A stretch of 42,860 bases of DNA, taken from contig NZ_JAAVJB010000017.1 in assembly GCF_012034385.1 (NCBI RefSeq), positions 1 through 42,860 of the forward strand, in the 5' to 3' direction. This DNA is from Streptomyces spiramenti. GTDB lineage: Bacteria; Actinomycetota; Actinomycetes; Streptomycetales; Streptomycetaceae. A program made the position numbers and the translations under genes. Below, piece by piece: positions 1 to 8,732 of the stretch (positions within the stretch are counted from its first letter, which is position 1; each line of letters starts with the position of its first letter). Under the pieces are notes generated by a model, which did not search any database, was not told the origin of the DNA, and saw only the letters and a list, made by a program, of their open reading frames with translations.

Positions 1-184
1 GGCCGGCGGGTGGCGCGGTGCCCCGCGTGTCGGGGTGACGGGGCCCGGGTGCGGACGGGTGGGCGGGCGGATCGGCTCGGGCGCCGTGCCGGGCGCGACG
101 CACCGGCCGGTCGAGGGCTCACGGGTGCCGGGTGTGCGCGGGGACGGCGCCGGCCCGCGGGCTGGGGAACGTCGCCCTCCCGGG
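1..184. other. Left edge, no gene seen
   Basis: This GC-rich stretch lies downstream of the stop codon of the minus-strand Ada-like gene. Open frames here are short and run in several frames with no ribosome site, as expected of non-coding GC-rich DNA. The flank of the next gene to the left lies outside the window. Confidence 0.5.
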
Positions 185-1096
185 TCACTCCTCGGGGCGC
201 TCTCGCGGGGCCGGGTCCGGCGCTGACAGTCCTTGGCGCACCCGTGTGTGCAGGCATACCGTCAGCAGGTCGGTGGGCAGCAGCTCCCGGCCCGGTGCGG
301 GTGGCTCCGCCCGCCGGACCACGGCCCGTACCCGCGTGGCGAAGCCGGAGTCGCCGGCCGTGAGCCGGGCGAGCGGGAACATCCCGGCCAGCGTCCGGAG
401 GCCCGGCGTGTCCGAGGCGGCGGGCAGTACCGCGCACACGCCTTTGTCCGTCGCGGCGACCAGCACCGGCCCCAGGGACGACGACGCGACGGTGTGCCGG
501 ATCGTGACCCCTGGGCCGCCGGAGCGGAACTCCTGCGGCGTCATGCCGAGGATCGTGGGGGAAGCGGCGTAGAACCGGCCGTTGGAGCTGAAGCCGGCGC
601 TGTAGATGGCGTCGGAGACGGTGCGCGCGTGGGCCAGTTCGTGACGGACGCGGTGAGCCCGTACCCCTGACAGGTAGGCGTGCGGCGTCACCCCGGTGAG
701 GGTCTTGAACATCCGGTGGAAGTGGAAGCGGCTGTAGCCCGCGGTGTGTGCCAGCTCCTGCAGGCTCAGCGGAGCCGCCGACTCGTCCATCAGCCGGCAG
801 GCCCGGGCCACGGCGAGGGCGTGGAGCCGGTCGGGGTCCGGGGCGTCGGGCCGGCAGCGGCGGCACGAGCGGTAGCCGCCGGCGCGCGCCTCCTGCGTGG
901 TCGACAGGAACGTGACGTCCTCGCGTCGCGCGGGCCGCAGCACGCACGACGGTCTGCTGTAGAGGCCCGTGGTGCGTACCGCGTAGTAGAAGTGGCCGTC
1001 CGCGTCCCGGTCGTTGTCCCGTAGTGCCTGCCAGCGCTCTTCGTCGCTGGTGTAGTTCCTGGTGACGTCACGTGCGTACGTAGCGGCGCCTGCCAT
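185..1096 (-). CDS. Ada-like alkylation regulator, methyl-acceptor Cys replaced, Ogt domain truncated
   Basis: This 303-residue protein has the layout of Ada, which senses methyl phosphotriesters in DNA and activates repair genes. Residues ~15-82 form the Ada zinc domain, ~90-190 an AraC-type helix-turn-helix, and ~200-300 the start of a methylguanine transferase fold. Two features are odd. The residue matching the E. coli Cys38 methyl acceptor is Ser47 (TTGLYSRPSC), encoded by AGC, while C51, C78 and C81 remain. The C-terminal part lacks the PCHR active-site motif altogether. Both methyl-accepting cysteines are therefore missing, so it may act as a plain AraC-type regulator or be decaying. 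ATG at 1096 is preferred over an upstream start at 1177 because it begins the conserved domain after a GAGAG site. It overlaps the 3' end of the ligase gene by 29 bases, suggesting coupled translation. Confidence 0.85.
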   Translation of the reverse strand: MAGAATYARDVTRNYTSDEERWQALRDNDRDADGHFYYAVRTTGLYSRPSCVLRPARREDVTFLSTTQEARAGGYRSCRRCRPDAPDPDRLHALAVARACRLMDESAAPLSLQELAHTAGYSRFHFHRMFKTLTGVTPHAYLSGVRAHRVRHELAHARTVSDAIYSAGFSSNGRFYAASPTILGMTPQEFRSGGPGVTIRHTVASSSLGPVLVAATDKGVCAVLPAASDTPGLRTLAGMFPLARLTAGDSGFATRVRAVVRRAEPPAPGRELLPTDLLTVCLHTRVRQGLSAPDPAPRERPEE

Positions 1097-2507
1097 GGTC
1101 GCTCTCGTTTCTCTTGTCGTCGCCCGGACGCCGCGGGGCGGGGCGGGTGAACCAGCCGTGGTCGTGCAGCCAGGCACGGTCGCGCAGCACCTTGCCGCTG
1201 ACCGTGCGGGGAAGTTCGGGGACCAGGTGGAGGCAGGGCAGGGCCCGGGCGGGGTCCAGGAAACGGCGGCACCAGGCGTCCAGCTCGGTGCGGGTCAGCC
1301 CCTGGGCGCACGCCACCAGCGCTTGCGGAGGATCGGCCCCGAGCACCACCGCGTCGGTGACGTCCCGGTGGGCGCGGAGCACGGCCTCGATCCGCAGCGC
1401 GTCGACAGCGCCCGGCTCGCAGCTGTCGACCCGGCCCCGCAGGTACAGCACGCCGGTCGCCGGGTCACGGGTCACCAGGTCCTGGGTCGCCAGCCAGCCG
1501 TCGTGCGGACCACCGTGGTGCACGTACGGCGGCTCGGCGAGACGGACACCGAGGACACCTCCCAGGATGCGGGTGCGGACACCGGGCACCGGGGTGCCGA
1601 TCGACCCCGGGCCCGCCGCGCCGGACAGGTCCGTCGACACGATGCCGGTCTCCGTCATGCCGTACCCCTGACCCACCAGGACCCCGTAACGGCGTGCGAA
1701 GGCCCCGGCAACGGCGGTGTCCAGCACGTCCCCGCCCGACACGGCCAGGCGCAGGTCGGGCAGGCGGGTCCCTTCCTCGGCACGGGCCAGCGCCGCGAAG
1801 TGCCGGGGCCCGCCGATCACCACGTGCGAGCGGCGGGCCGCCTCCACGAGGTCCTGCGGCGCCTGCGTCGCGGGAAAGACCACGGTCGCTCCCGCGCCGA
1901 GCGCGTGGAGAACACCCGCGACCAGGGCGAAGGAGTGCGCGAGCGGGCCCAGTACCGCGACCCGTTCCCCCTCACGGGGCATCTGTGGCAGCAACCGCAG
2001 CCGGCCCAGTTCGGTCAGCAGCGACTGCGCGGTACGGCCCGCCGCTTTGGGCCGGCCCGTGGTACCCGAGGAGAACTGCACAAGGCAGTGAGCGGTGCGC
2101 GCCGGGCGGCCGGGGCGCCTGCGGCGCACGAGGACCTCGCACTCGCCCACGAAGAGGTCCTCCCTCTCGTACAGTTCCCCGATGGTCACGACGAACTGCG
2201 GCGCGCACAGCTCCAGCAGGGCTTCGCGCTCGGCCCGCGCCGACCGCGGCTCCAACAGGACCACCTGGGCGTTCAGCGACCACAACGCGAACAGCGACCA
2301 CAGCTGGGTGTAACTGGGCACACCGTGCAGTGCGACGGTGCTGCCCGGCCGGATCCCGTAGCAGCGAAAGGTACGCGCGAGGCGATCCCGGTGCTCCTGG
2401 AGCGTGGCCGCGTCGACTTCCGTGCCAGGTCTGGACGCCTGGGCCCAGACCGGACCCCGGGCATGGTCCGGTAGTGACCACAGCTCCTGCCAAGGCTGTC
2501 GCGACAT
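1068..2507 (-). CDS. AMP-dependent acyl/aryl-acid ligase
   Basis: This 479-residue member of the ANL adenylating superfamily would activate a carboxylic acid as acyl-AMP and pass it to CoA or another acceptor. The phosphate-binding loop (FSSGTTGRPK), the YGMTETG motif and the C-terminal catalytic lysine loop (TVSGKVLRD) are all visible, so it looks catalytically complete. It lies upstream of the Ada-like gene on the same strand and overlaps it. Its promoter should lie within 2508-3010. Nearby aromatic hydroxylases make an aryl acid a plausible substrate, but that is inference. It could also be the diazotase of the cluster, although the ligase at 17634 sits closer to the nitrite genes and is the better candidate. 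Confidence 0.85.
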   Translation of the reverse strand: MSRQPWQELWSLPDHARGPVWAQASRPGTEVDAATLQEHRDRLARTFRCYGIRPGSTVALHGVPSYTQLWSLFALWSLNAQVVLLEPRSARAEREALLELCAPQFVVTIGELYEREDLFVGECEVLVRRRRPGRPARTAHCLVQFSSGTTGRPKAAGRTAQSLLTELGRLRLLPQMPREGERVAVLGPLAHSFALVAGVLHALGAGATVVFPATQAPQDLVEAARRSHVVIGGPRHFAALARAEEGTRLPDLRLAVSGGDVLDTAVAGAFARRYGVLVGQGYGMTETGIVSTDLSGAAGPGSIGTPVPGVRTRILGGVLGVRLAEPPYVHHGGPHDGWLATQDLVTRDPATGVLYLRGRVDSCEPGAVDALRIEAVLRAHRDVTDAVVLGADPPQALVACAQGLTRTELDAWCRRFLDPARALPCLHLVPELPRTVSGKVLRDRAWLHDHGWFTRPAPRRPGDDKRNESDHGRRRYVRT

Positions 2508-3010
2508 CGTCCCTCCCCTCTATCTTTTGCGGGCCCGGTGACCGGCCCACGGCTCCCTCTGCCAACATCCCGGACAGCCGCGACCCAAGGGCGCCGACGC
2601 ACCCGGCCCCGGACAACACCCGCCCCGCCAGGGGGGGCAGGAACGCGGTCGCCGGCCACGTGAACCACCGCAGCGGACACCACACCACCGGCCCGCGCGC
2701 AACGCAGCGCCTCCACAGCGCAGGCCCGCCCCCGCACCCGGCCCCCCACCCGCCCCGCGCGGCATCCCGCACCGTGACCCGGAACGCTCCGCCGCCCAAC
2801 GAGCGAGAACGCCTGCCGGTAGGAGGCGCGTGCCACAGCCCGACCTCCGAGCCGCGCGCAGCGTCAGTGGCCGGCATACCTCCTCAGGCGCCCGGCGGCG
2901 GTCCGCGCGCTCCCCGAGCCGCGCCCGGGATCGGGGGCAGGTACGGACGCCGATCGGCCGCCGGGCCTGGCCGATTCCGGTTGCGGAAGGTCGGCGCGGC
3001 CCCACCGGGA
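2508..3010. other. Intergenic region with one arm of a direct repeat
   Basis: This gap separates the ligase start from the terminator of the hpaB-type gene. I see no gene with a convincing start. It should hold the minus-strand promoter of the ligase. Bases 2889-2926 are repeated, with one mismatch, at 3069-3106. Confidence 0.5.
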
Positions 3011-3106
3011 GGAGCACGGCCCCCGGGCGGGGCCCTGTGGCCGGGCCCGGGGGCCGTGCTCCGGGCCGCGCCCGGCGGCGGTCCGCCCGCTCCCCGAGCC
3101 GCGCCC
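2889..3106. repeat. 38-bp direct repeat pair bracketing a terminator hairpin
   Basis: Bases 2889-2926 and 3069-3106 match at 37 of 38 positions with a 180-base offset. Both contain CCCGGCGGCGGTCCG and TCCCCGAGCCGCGCCC. The long hairpin at 3011-3062 lies between them. The unit may be a small local duplication. Confidence 0.75.
3011..3062 (-). terminator. Strong hairpin downstream of hpaB-type gene
   Basis: An 18-bp perfect inverted repeat (3011-3028 with 3045-3062) surrounds a 16-base loop, starting 50 bases past the stop of the minus-strand monooxygenase. It fits an intrinsic GC-rich terminator of the kind common in Streptomyces, without a long U-tract. Confidence 0.75.
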
Positions 3107-3111
3107 CAACC

Positions 3112-4707
3112 TCACAGGTTCTTGCGTACACCCTTGAGCCCCTCGAACGAGTCGAGGTCGGGCACGGTCCAGCCGTCCAGGTCGTACTCCGCCAGGCACT
3201 GCTCCGCGAAGCCCTTGTAGGCCGCCACCTGGCCACTGGCCTCCTGCGCCTGGAGGATGTCGGTGCGCACCGCCTCGTGGTTACCCGAGTAGTTGCGCTC
3301 GTACAGCTCGTGGCGACCACCGAACTCGGTGCCGACCGCGTCCCACAGCAGTTTCATGAGTTTGACGCGGCTCACCGCGTCGTGCCCGCCCGAACCGCGC
3401 AGGTACGTGTCCAGGTACGGCCGCATCTCGGGGTTCTTGAAGTCCTCGGCGCTGGAGGTGGTGTAGATGAGGCCGCTGGCGACGTCCTGCTCGATGATCT
3501 CCTTGATACGCGGGTAGCCGATCGTCATGAACCAGCGGTAGGCCATGCCGTAGTCCAGCCGCGGCAGCAGAGCCCCGTTCTTCCACTCCTGCGGGTTGCG
3601 GGCGGCCGCGTCGCTCAGGGCCCAGAACATGTTCCGCCACGCCAGGACCTCGCCAACCCGGGACCGGACACCCCGGAAGTCGCTGACACCAGTCATCTCG
3701 ACCGCCTTGAGCAGCAGCCCGGCGATGAAGTCGATCTTCACGGCGAGACGGATCGAGCCGTGGAAGGTGAGGCGCTCCAGGAAACCGGACTGCGGCGCGA
3801 ACCCGTTGACCTTGTCCACGTCCCCGTACAGGAAGACGTTCTCCCAGGGGATCAGGACCTTGTCCATGACGAAGATGGTGTCGTTCTCGTCCAGGCGGCT
3901 GGAGAGCGGATGGTCGAACGGGCTGCCCATGACGGCAGCCGTCGCGGCGTACGACGGCCGGCAGATCAGCTTCAGGCCCGGCGACTCCATCGGAACCGTC
4001 GCGACCAGCGCGAACTCCTTGTCCTTCAGAGGAAGACCGTAATGCGAGATGAAGTTGAAGTGCGTGATCGCCGAGCCGGTGGCCACTACCTTCGCCCCGC
4101 TGACGATCAGCCCGTTGTCAGTCTCCTTCTCCACGTGGACGAAGACGTCCCGGACCTCCTCCGCGGGCCGGTCACGATCGACAGGCGGGTGGATGATCGC
4201 ATGGTTCCAGAAGAGCACCTTCTCCTGGGACTCCCTGTACCAGCGCTCGGCGTTCTCCCGGTACGGCGCGTAGTACTCGCTGTTGGCGCCCAGAGTCCCC
4301 AGGAACGCCGCCTTGTAGTCGGGACTGCGGCCCATCCAGCCGTACGTCATCCTCGCCCACTCCGCGATCGCCTCACGGTCGTGGACCAGGTCCTGCACGG
4401 AGCGAGGCGTCCGGAAGAACGCGTGCGTGTAGCCGTCGCTGCCGGTGTCGGTGCGGGTGGTGAGCACACCGCGCCTGGCCGGGTCGTGGAGGGCGTCGTA
4501 GAGCCGCGCGGTCATCAGCGCCGAATTGCGGAACGCCGGGTGTGCGGTCACGTCCTTGACCCGGTCACCGTAGAGGTAGACACCCCGGCCGTCGCGCAGG
4601 GACTCCAGGTACTCGTCACCGGTCAGCGGGCGTGTCACCCGTGCCGCGGAGCCCGTGCCCGCGGCCTCTGCAGCCGCACCTGCCGTCTCACCCTGCTTGA
4701 GCGTCAT
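3112..4707 (-). CDS. HpaB-family flavin-dependent aromatic monooxygenase
   Basis: This 531-residue protein is a 4-hydroxyphenylacetate 3-monooxygenase large subunit homologue. Such enzymes use FADH2 from a separate reductase to put a hydroxyl ortho to a phenol. The family core is clear, including [14 protein letters not shown] and the later [15 protein letters not shown] block, at the usual family length. ATG 4707 is chosen because AAGGAA sits eight bases upstream; the open frame continues further upstream without support. The reductase gene lies 61 bases upstream on the same strand, so the pair is probably one operon. A catechol-type O-methyltransferase is divergent, which suggests hydroxylation followed by O-methylation. 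The true substrate is unknown. Confidence 0.92.
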   Translation of the reverse strand: MTLKQGETAGAAAEAAGTGSAARVTRPLTGDEYLESLRDGRGVYLYGDRVKDVTAHPAFRNSALMTARLYDALHDPARRGVLTTRTDTGSDGYTHAFFRTPRSVQDLVHDREAIAEWARMTYGWMGRSPDYKAAFLGTLGANSEYYAPYRENAERWYRESQEKVLFWNHAIIHPPVDRDRPAEEVRDVFVHVEKETDNGLIVSGAKVVATGSAITHFNFISHYGLPLKDKEFALVATVPMESPGLKLICRPSYAATAAVMGSPFDHPLSSRLDENDTIFVMDKVLIPWENVFLYGDVDKVNGFAPQSGFLERLTFHGSIRLAVKIDFIAGLLLKAVEMTGVSDFRGVRSRVGEVLAWRNMFWALSDAAARNPQEWKNGALLPRLDYGMAYRWFMTIGYPRIKEIIEQDVASGLIYTTSSAEDFKNPEMRPYLDTYLRGSGGHDAVSRVKLMKLLWDAVGTEFGGRHELYERNYSGNHEAVRTDILQAQEASGQVAAYKGFAEQCLAEYDLDGWTVPDLDSFEGLKGVRKNL

Positions 4708-4768
4708 GTTCGTTTCCTTGTCCGGTCGATGGCCCCACGAGGGCCAGTGGTGAGAGGAAGCCCGGGGA

Positions 4769-5269
4769 TCAGCGACCGCCGGCGCCGAGTGCCGCAGCCC
4801 CGCGCAGGGCGTGGAAGGCGCCGCCGTGAAACACCAGCGGCTCGCCGCCCGGGGCGTCGAAGCCCAGCACCTCGCCGATGTACAGCACATGGTCACCACC
4901 GTCGTGGGCGGCCCACGGCGCGCAGGTGAAGTGAGCGACAGCCCCGGCCAGCCGCGGCGCGGGGCCGCCGTCCTGCCACTCGACGTCCTCGTCGACCGGG
5001 CCGCCCCTGCCCGCGAAGCGGAGCGCAAGCCGGCTCTGGCCCGCTGCCAGGACGTTCACCCCGAACGGCCCGCCCGCCAGAAGCGCGCTCAGCCTGCTGC
5101 GCCGATCCAGCGACACCATGACCAGCGGCGGCCGCAGCGAGACGGAGGTGAAGGAGCTGACGGTGGCACCGTGCACCGCCCCTCCGTCGCCGCACCGGGT
5201 CGTGACGACGGTGACACCGGACGCGAACTGCCCCAGGCAGTCCCGGAGATTCCGCTCGCCTGCGCTCAC
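4769..5269 (-). CDS. Flavin reductase, HpaC type
   Basis: This 166-residue NAD(P)H:flavin oxidoreductase would supply reduced flavin to the HpaB-type monooxygenase downstream. The flavin-reductase core is visible in [11 protein letters not shown], the [20 protein letters not shown] strand and the GPFGVNVLA segment. The open frame extends to 5407, but GTG at 5269 is preferred: it follows GGAGGAATTCTC and gives the normal family length. It is the first gene of a two-gene minus-strand operon. Confidence 0.9.
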   Translation of the reverse strand: MSAGERNLRDCLGQFASGVTVVTTRCGDGGAVHGATVSSFTSVSLRPPLVMVSLDRRSRLSALLAGGPFGVNVLAAGQSRLALRFAGRGGPVDEDVEWQDGGPAPRLAGAVAHFTCAPWAAHDGGDHVLYIGEVLGFDAPGGEPLVFHGGAFHALRGAAALGAGGR

Positions 5270-5536
5270 GAGAATTCCTCCACCTCGGGGACCCCCACAA
5301 CAGATAGCGACATCGAATGCGGAAGCGCCGGCACCCCGAAGGGCCAATAACCTCTTCGCATTCAGGTGACGATGCGACCAGTGTCGCAGGGGTTCCTGAA
5401 GAATCAATCAAGAAAACACCGGAGCCATTCCCGCTTGACAGGCATGCATGCCGCCGTTCTAATCGTTGTGCCATCAGAGGTTATTTCGCGTAAATGCATG
5501 CCCGTGGGTGTGGGCACATCATCGAGGGGATCCAGC
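5270..5536. promoter_or_regulatory. Divergent promoter region, reductase and O-methyltransferase
   Basis: This 267-base gap lies between divergently transcribed genes and is less GC-rich than its surroundings, with an A-rich patch around 5398-5420. It contains the plus-strand promoter at 5435-5463. The minus-strand promoter cannot be placed with confidence. Confidence 0.6.
5435..5463 (+). promoter_or_regulatory. Promoter TTGACA-17-TCTAAT for the O-methyltransferase
   Basis: TTGACA (5435-5440) and TCTAAT (5458-5463) are separated by exactly 17 bases, 74 bases before the start codon. A GGCATGCATGCC palindrome follows the -35. The same -35 hexamer plus GGC, the same spacing and the same -10 recur at 8326-8354, suggesting co-regulation. 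Confidence 0.6.
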
Positions 5537-6199
5537 ATGAGAATTCAGGTCGAGCTGAGCGACGCCGTGCAGGACTATGTCGCCGACGTCTCCCTGCGCG
5601 AGCCGGACCTGCTGCTCGAACTGAGGGAGGAGACCTCCCAACTCCCCCTGCACCTGATGCAGATATCGCCCGAGCAGGGCCAGTTCCTGGCGCTTCTCGT
5701 GAAAGCGACCGGAGCCCGGCGCACACTCGAGATCGGCGTCTTCACGGGCTACAGCCTGCTCGCCACCGCGCTGGCCCTGCCCGACGACGGCTCCGTCGTG
5801 GCCCTCGACCTCAACGAGGAATGGGCAACGACAGCGATGGAGTTCTGCACACGGGCGGGAGTGGCCGACAAGGTCGACCTGCGGATCGGCGACGCACGTG
5901 AGACCCTCGCCGGCCTGCTCCGCGAGCCCGGCGCGCCGGGCTCGTTCGATTTCGTGTTCATCGACGCCGACAAGGAAGGCTACGCCTCGTACTACGAGGC
6001 GGCCCTCAAGCTCCTTCGTCCCGGCGGCCTCGTCGTGGTCGACAACGTGTTGTGGCACGGGGCCGTCGTCGACCACGAGGCGCAGGACTCGGAGACGCGG
6101 GCACTGCGTGAGTTCAACGCCAAACTGCGTGACGACAAGCGGGTGGACCTGAGCCTGCTGCCGTTTGCGGACGGCCTCACCTTTGCCCTGAAACGCTGA
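5537..6199 (+). CDS. Class I metal-dependent O-methyltransferase (catechol type)
   Basis: This 220-residue SAM-dependent enzyme belongs to the caffeoyl-CoA/catechol O-methyltransferase family, which needs a divalent metal to bind two adjacent oxygens. The SAM motif is LEIGVFTGYSLLATAL, and the metal-binding acidic residues lie in FIDADKEGY and VVDNVLW. Length is normal for the family. ATG 5537 follows a GAGGGGATCC site. It is divergent from the HpaB/HpaC operon, so the likely role is methylating a catechol made by that pair. It ends at a bidirectional terminator before the next gene. Confidence 0.9.
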   Translation: MRIQVELSDAVQDYVADVSLREPDLLLELREETSQLPLHLMQISPEQGQFLALLVKATGARRTLEIGVFTGYSLLATALALPDDGSVVALDLNEEWATTAMEFCTRAGVADKVDLRIGDARETLAGLLREPGAPGSFDFVFIDADKEGYASYYEAALKLLRPGGLVVVDNVLWHGAVVDHEAQDSETRALREFNAKLRDDKRVDLSLLPFADGLTFALKR

Positions 6200-6206
6200 T
6201 ACGCCG

Positions 6207-6251
6207 ACGCTGCTGCGTGCGCCGGCCCCATCGGCGCGCACGCAGCAGCGT
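6207..6251. terminator. Bidirectional terminator between convergent genes
   Basis: A 16-bp perfect stem (6207-6222 with 6236-6251) with a 13-base loop lies between the stop of the O-methyltransferase and the stop of the convergent oxidoreductase. It starts eight bases past the O-methyltransferase stop. Confidence 0.8.
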
Positions 6252-6264
6252 TTCACGTGATCGA

Positions 6265-7962
6265 TCAGGACGGCAGCCGGACGGACTGCCGGTGCCGGAA
6301 GAAGTCTTTCGGGTCGTACGCTTTCTTGACCTGCTGAAGACGCGCGTAGTTGCCCTTGTAGTACAGCTCGTGCCAAGGGACCGCGGAGGTGTTGCGCCGC
6401 GCATCGCCGAGGTCGACATCCGGGTAGTTCACATAGCAGCCGTCGGTGACGCCGTTGGGCACCGGGACGCCGCCGGTATCGGCATACAGATCCTCGTAGA
6501 ACTCCCGCAGCCAGCCCACCGACCGGGCCTCGTCCGCCGGGTCGGTCCACCAGATCATCCAGGCCATCTTGAACAGCGCGCTGCGGTGGGGGAAGGCGGT
6601 CGCATTGGCGGGAACAGCGTTGGCCCGGCCGCCGTGGGAGCTCAGCATCAAAGAAGCGGTCGGGTTGTCGAGGTCCCCACGCGACAGGTGCTCGTACAGG
6701 ACACGCAGATGCCGCTCCGGGAACGAAGCACGCATGTACGCGGACTTGAAGTCACCCTTCAACGTCGGGTTGTTGGTCGTCGCGTTGGCGGTCCCGATGT
6801 ACTGGGTCGCCTGCATCCACGGCAGGCGCTGCGGCTGCGCGAACTCCGGCATCGCCGCGAACTCGCCCATCTGCGTGGTGACGGGCCCGGTCCGGGCCCG
6901 CACACCCTTCGTCACCGCTGCCATGAACTCCGCGTGCAGCCCCTCGGCGTCACGCACGGACGCGTCGACCTGGGTGACGATACCGACAGCCCCGTTGGAA
7001 CGGTGATTGAGGGAGAGGAGGCTGCAGATCGCGGTACGCGGATCGTCCGGCTCACCGTGGGCCACGTGCCAGTTCGCGAAGTTCTTCACCAGACGGACGA
7101 AGTCCGCTTCCCCGAGATCGTCCCAGGCCCACGAAGCGGCGCTGATCAACACCTCGGCCGGCGGCTGCGGCAGCAGGCTCTCCGGCCTCCTGCCGGGCCT
7201 GCCGGGGCTGCGGAACCAGTACCGGGTCACGACGCCGAAATTGCCGCCACCACCACCGGTGTGAGCCCACCACAGCTCACGGTTCGGGTCGTTCTTCTCC
7301 CGCGTGGCCACCACCGTACGCACCTTGCCGGAGGCACCGACGACCACGACCTCGACCGCGTACAGGTGGTCGACCACCAGGCCGTCCCTGCGCAACAGCA
7401 TCCCCCAGCCGCCGCCGCTGACGTGCCCGCCCACCCCCACGGAGTAACAGGTACCGGCAGGGATCGTGACGCCCCACATCCGGTACAGCCGCTCGTACAC
7501 ATCCAGCAGACGCGCCCCGCCCTCCACCGAGAACGCGTGCAACCCCGGGTCGTAGCGCACCGCCGCCATCTCCGACATGTCGACGACGACATCGACCTCC
7601 GGGTTGAAGACGAAGTCCTCCCAGCAGTGACCACCCCCCCTGACTGTCAGTCGCTTGCCACGGTCGGCCGCCAGCTGCACGACACGCGCCACTTCCGCGG
7701 CCGACCTCACCACATAGACGGCCTCCGGCGCGCCGACCCACCGCTGGTTCCAGCCCCGCACCAGGTCGAGATAGCGCCTGTCGCCCGGAGTGACCGCCAC
7801 CGGCGCAGCGGACCGGGCCGTCGACGGCGCGTTCGCGACCGCCGCCGACCCGGCCGCGGTAGCCGCCCCCGCGGCCACCGTGCCCCCGACCGCAGCGGCC
7901 CCCGCCGCTGCCGCACCGGCCGCCAAGAACCTACGCCGTTCAAAGCCGCTTGTATCGCGCAC
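6265..7962 (-). CDS. Secreted FAD-linked oxidoreductase, berberine-bridge type (copy 1)
   Basis: This ~565-residue flavoenzyme belongs to the vanillyl-alcohol-oxidase/berberine-bridge superfamily. Residues 8-14 (ERRRFLA) and the alanine-rich segment after them form a twin-arginine signal, so it is probably exported in folded form. His112 (RGGGHC) and Cys172 (AGTCYSVGVGG) sit where bicovalent family members attach FAD, and the C-terminal NYPDVDL flavin/substrate motif is present. GTG 7962 is chosen because AAAGGGG lies nine bases upstream; an in-frame start at 7983 is also possible. It is divergent from a close paralogue at 8733. The oxidation it performs is unknown; export suggests a late step on a released intermediate. 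Confidence 0.88.
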   Translation of the reverse strand: MRDTSGFERRRFLAAGAAAAGAAAVGGTVAAGAATAAGSAAVANAPSTARSAAPVAVTPGDRRYLDLVRGWNQRWVGAPEAVYVVRSAAEVARVVQLAADRGKRLTVRGGGHCWEDFVFNPEVDVVVDMSEMAAVRYDPGLHAFSVEGGARLLDVYERLYRMWGVTIPAGTCYSVGVGGHVSGGGWGMLLRRDGLVVDHLYAVEVVVVGASGKVRTVVATREKNDPNRELWWAHTGGGGGNFGVVTRYWFRSPGRPGRRPESLLPQPPAEVLISAASWAWDDLGEADFVRLVKNFANWHVAHGEPDDPRTAICSLLSLNHRSNGAVGIVTQVDASVRDAEGLHAEFMAAVTKGVRARTGPVTTQMGEFAAMPEFAQPQRLPWMQATQYIGTANATTNNPTLKGDFKSAYMRASFPERHLRVLYEHLSRGDLDNPTASLMLSSHGGRANAVPANATAFPHRSALFKMAWMIWWTDPADEARSVGWLREFYEDLYADTGGVPVPNGVTDGCYVNYPDVDLGDARRNTSAVPWHELYYKGNYARLQQVKKAYDPKDFFRHRQSVRLPS

Positions 7963-8732
7963 TCGTCGAACCCCTTTCTGCACGTCAGTGCGGACAACGC
8001 TAGGTGCCGCACCGGCCCGCGGGATCTCCGATTATTGCGGTCTTCCATGAGGCGCGGGACGAAATCAGAGATCTCCCCGAACCAAAACCGATGGCACCCG
8101 CCGGCGAACGCGCAAACAAGCCCAGAAGCAGGCCGTTCCCCTGGCGCAAGGAACAGGAACCGACCTCGGCACGCCCTCCCCACCTCCGCCGGAACCACCG
8201 CCGGCCCCGTTGACCACAACGATCACTCGGAACAACTCAAAGAGAACCGAGTACCACCTCCCAGACGTCACGGAATCGAGCAACCGCCTGAACCGGAACA
8301 GTTCACGACGGGAGTCGAATAGCCCTTGACAGGCACCGGCCCCCTGGCTCTAATTATCGCCACGTCGGCCGAAAAGTGACACGCTCTCACCGGCCCCGCA
8401 CCTCAAGGGCTCCGGCGACGCGCCTGCACCACCAGCGTCACACAAACGCAGGCGAACACACACAAGCAAACGACTCGATACGACGTGCCATCGTCGGTAT
8501 CTCGCCGTGGGGGGACGGCATAGGGGGGACGGCCACCGCGCACCGTCAACAAAAACGCGCGCATCATCGGGAAACATCCCCGGTCCACAGAAGACCGGTC
8601 TTGTTTCTCCACGCTCCGAGAGTTCCTCCGGCATGCGCGAAAACAGACCGCGCACCACTGCGGAACCACCGAGCGCGTCGAGGCGTCCCCCAGGAATCAC
8701 AGCAATTGCTTCGACTTCGAAAAGGAATGAAC
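7963..8732. other. Long divergent intergenic region between the two oxidases
   Basis: Across 770 bases I see no gene with a credible start. The stretch carries the plus-strand promoter at 8326-8354 and must also hold the promoter for copy 1. If the plus promoter serves copy 2, its untranslated leader is ~370 bases long, unusually long for Streptomyces. Confidence 0.5.
8326..8354 (+). promoter_or_regulatory. Promoter TTGACA-17-TCTAAT upstream of oxidase copy 2
   Basis: TTGACA (8326-8331) and TCTAAT (8349-8354) are separated by 17 bases. This matches the element at 5435-5463 in both hexamers, in spacing and in the GGC after the -35. The intervening bases otherwise differ, so the match is unlikely to be a recent duplication. 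Confidence 0.6.

Noticed and set aside
2830..4929. Long plus-strand open frame opposite the hpaB-type gene
   Set aside because: Its whole length is the antisense of a clear HpaB-family gene, a common effect of high third-position GC.
6217..8322. 701-codon plus-strand frame opposite oxidase copy 1
   Set aside because: Antisense shadow; the minus strand encodes a complete flavoprotein with signal peptide and cofactor motifs.
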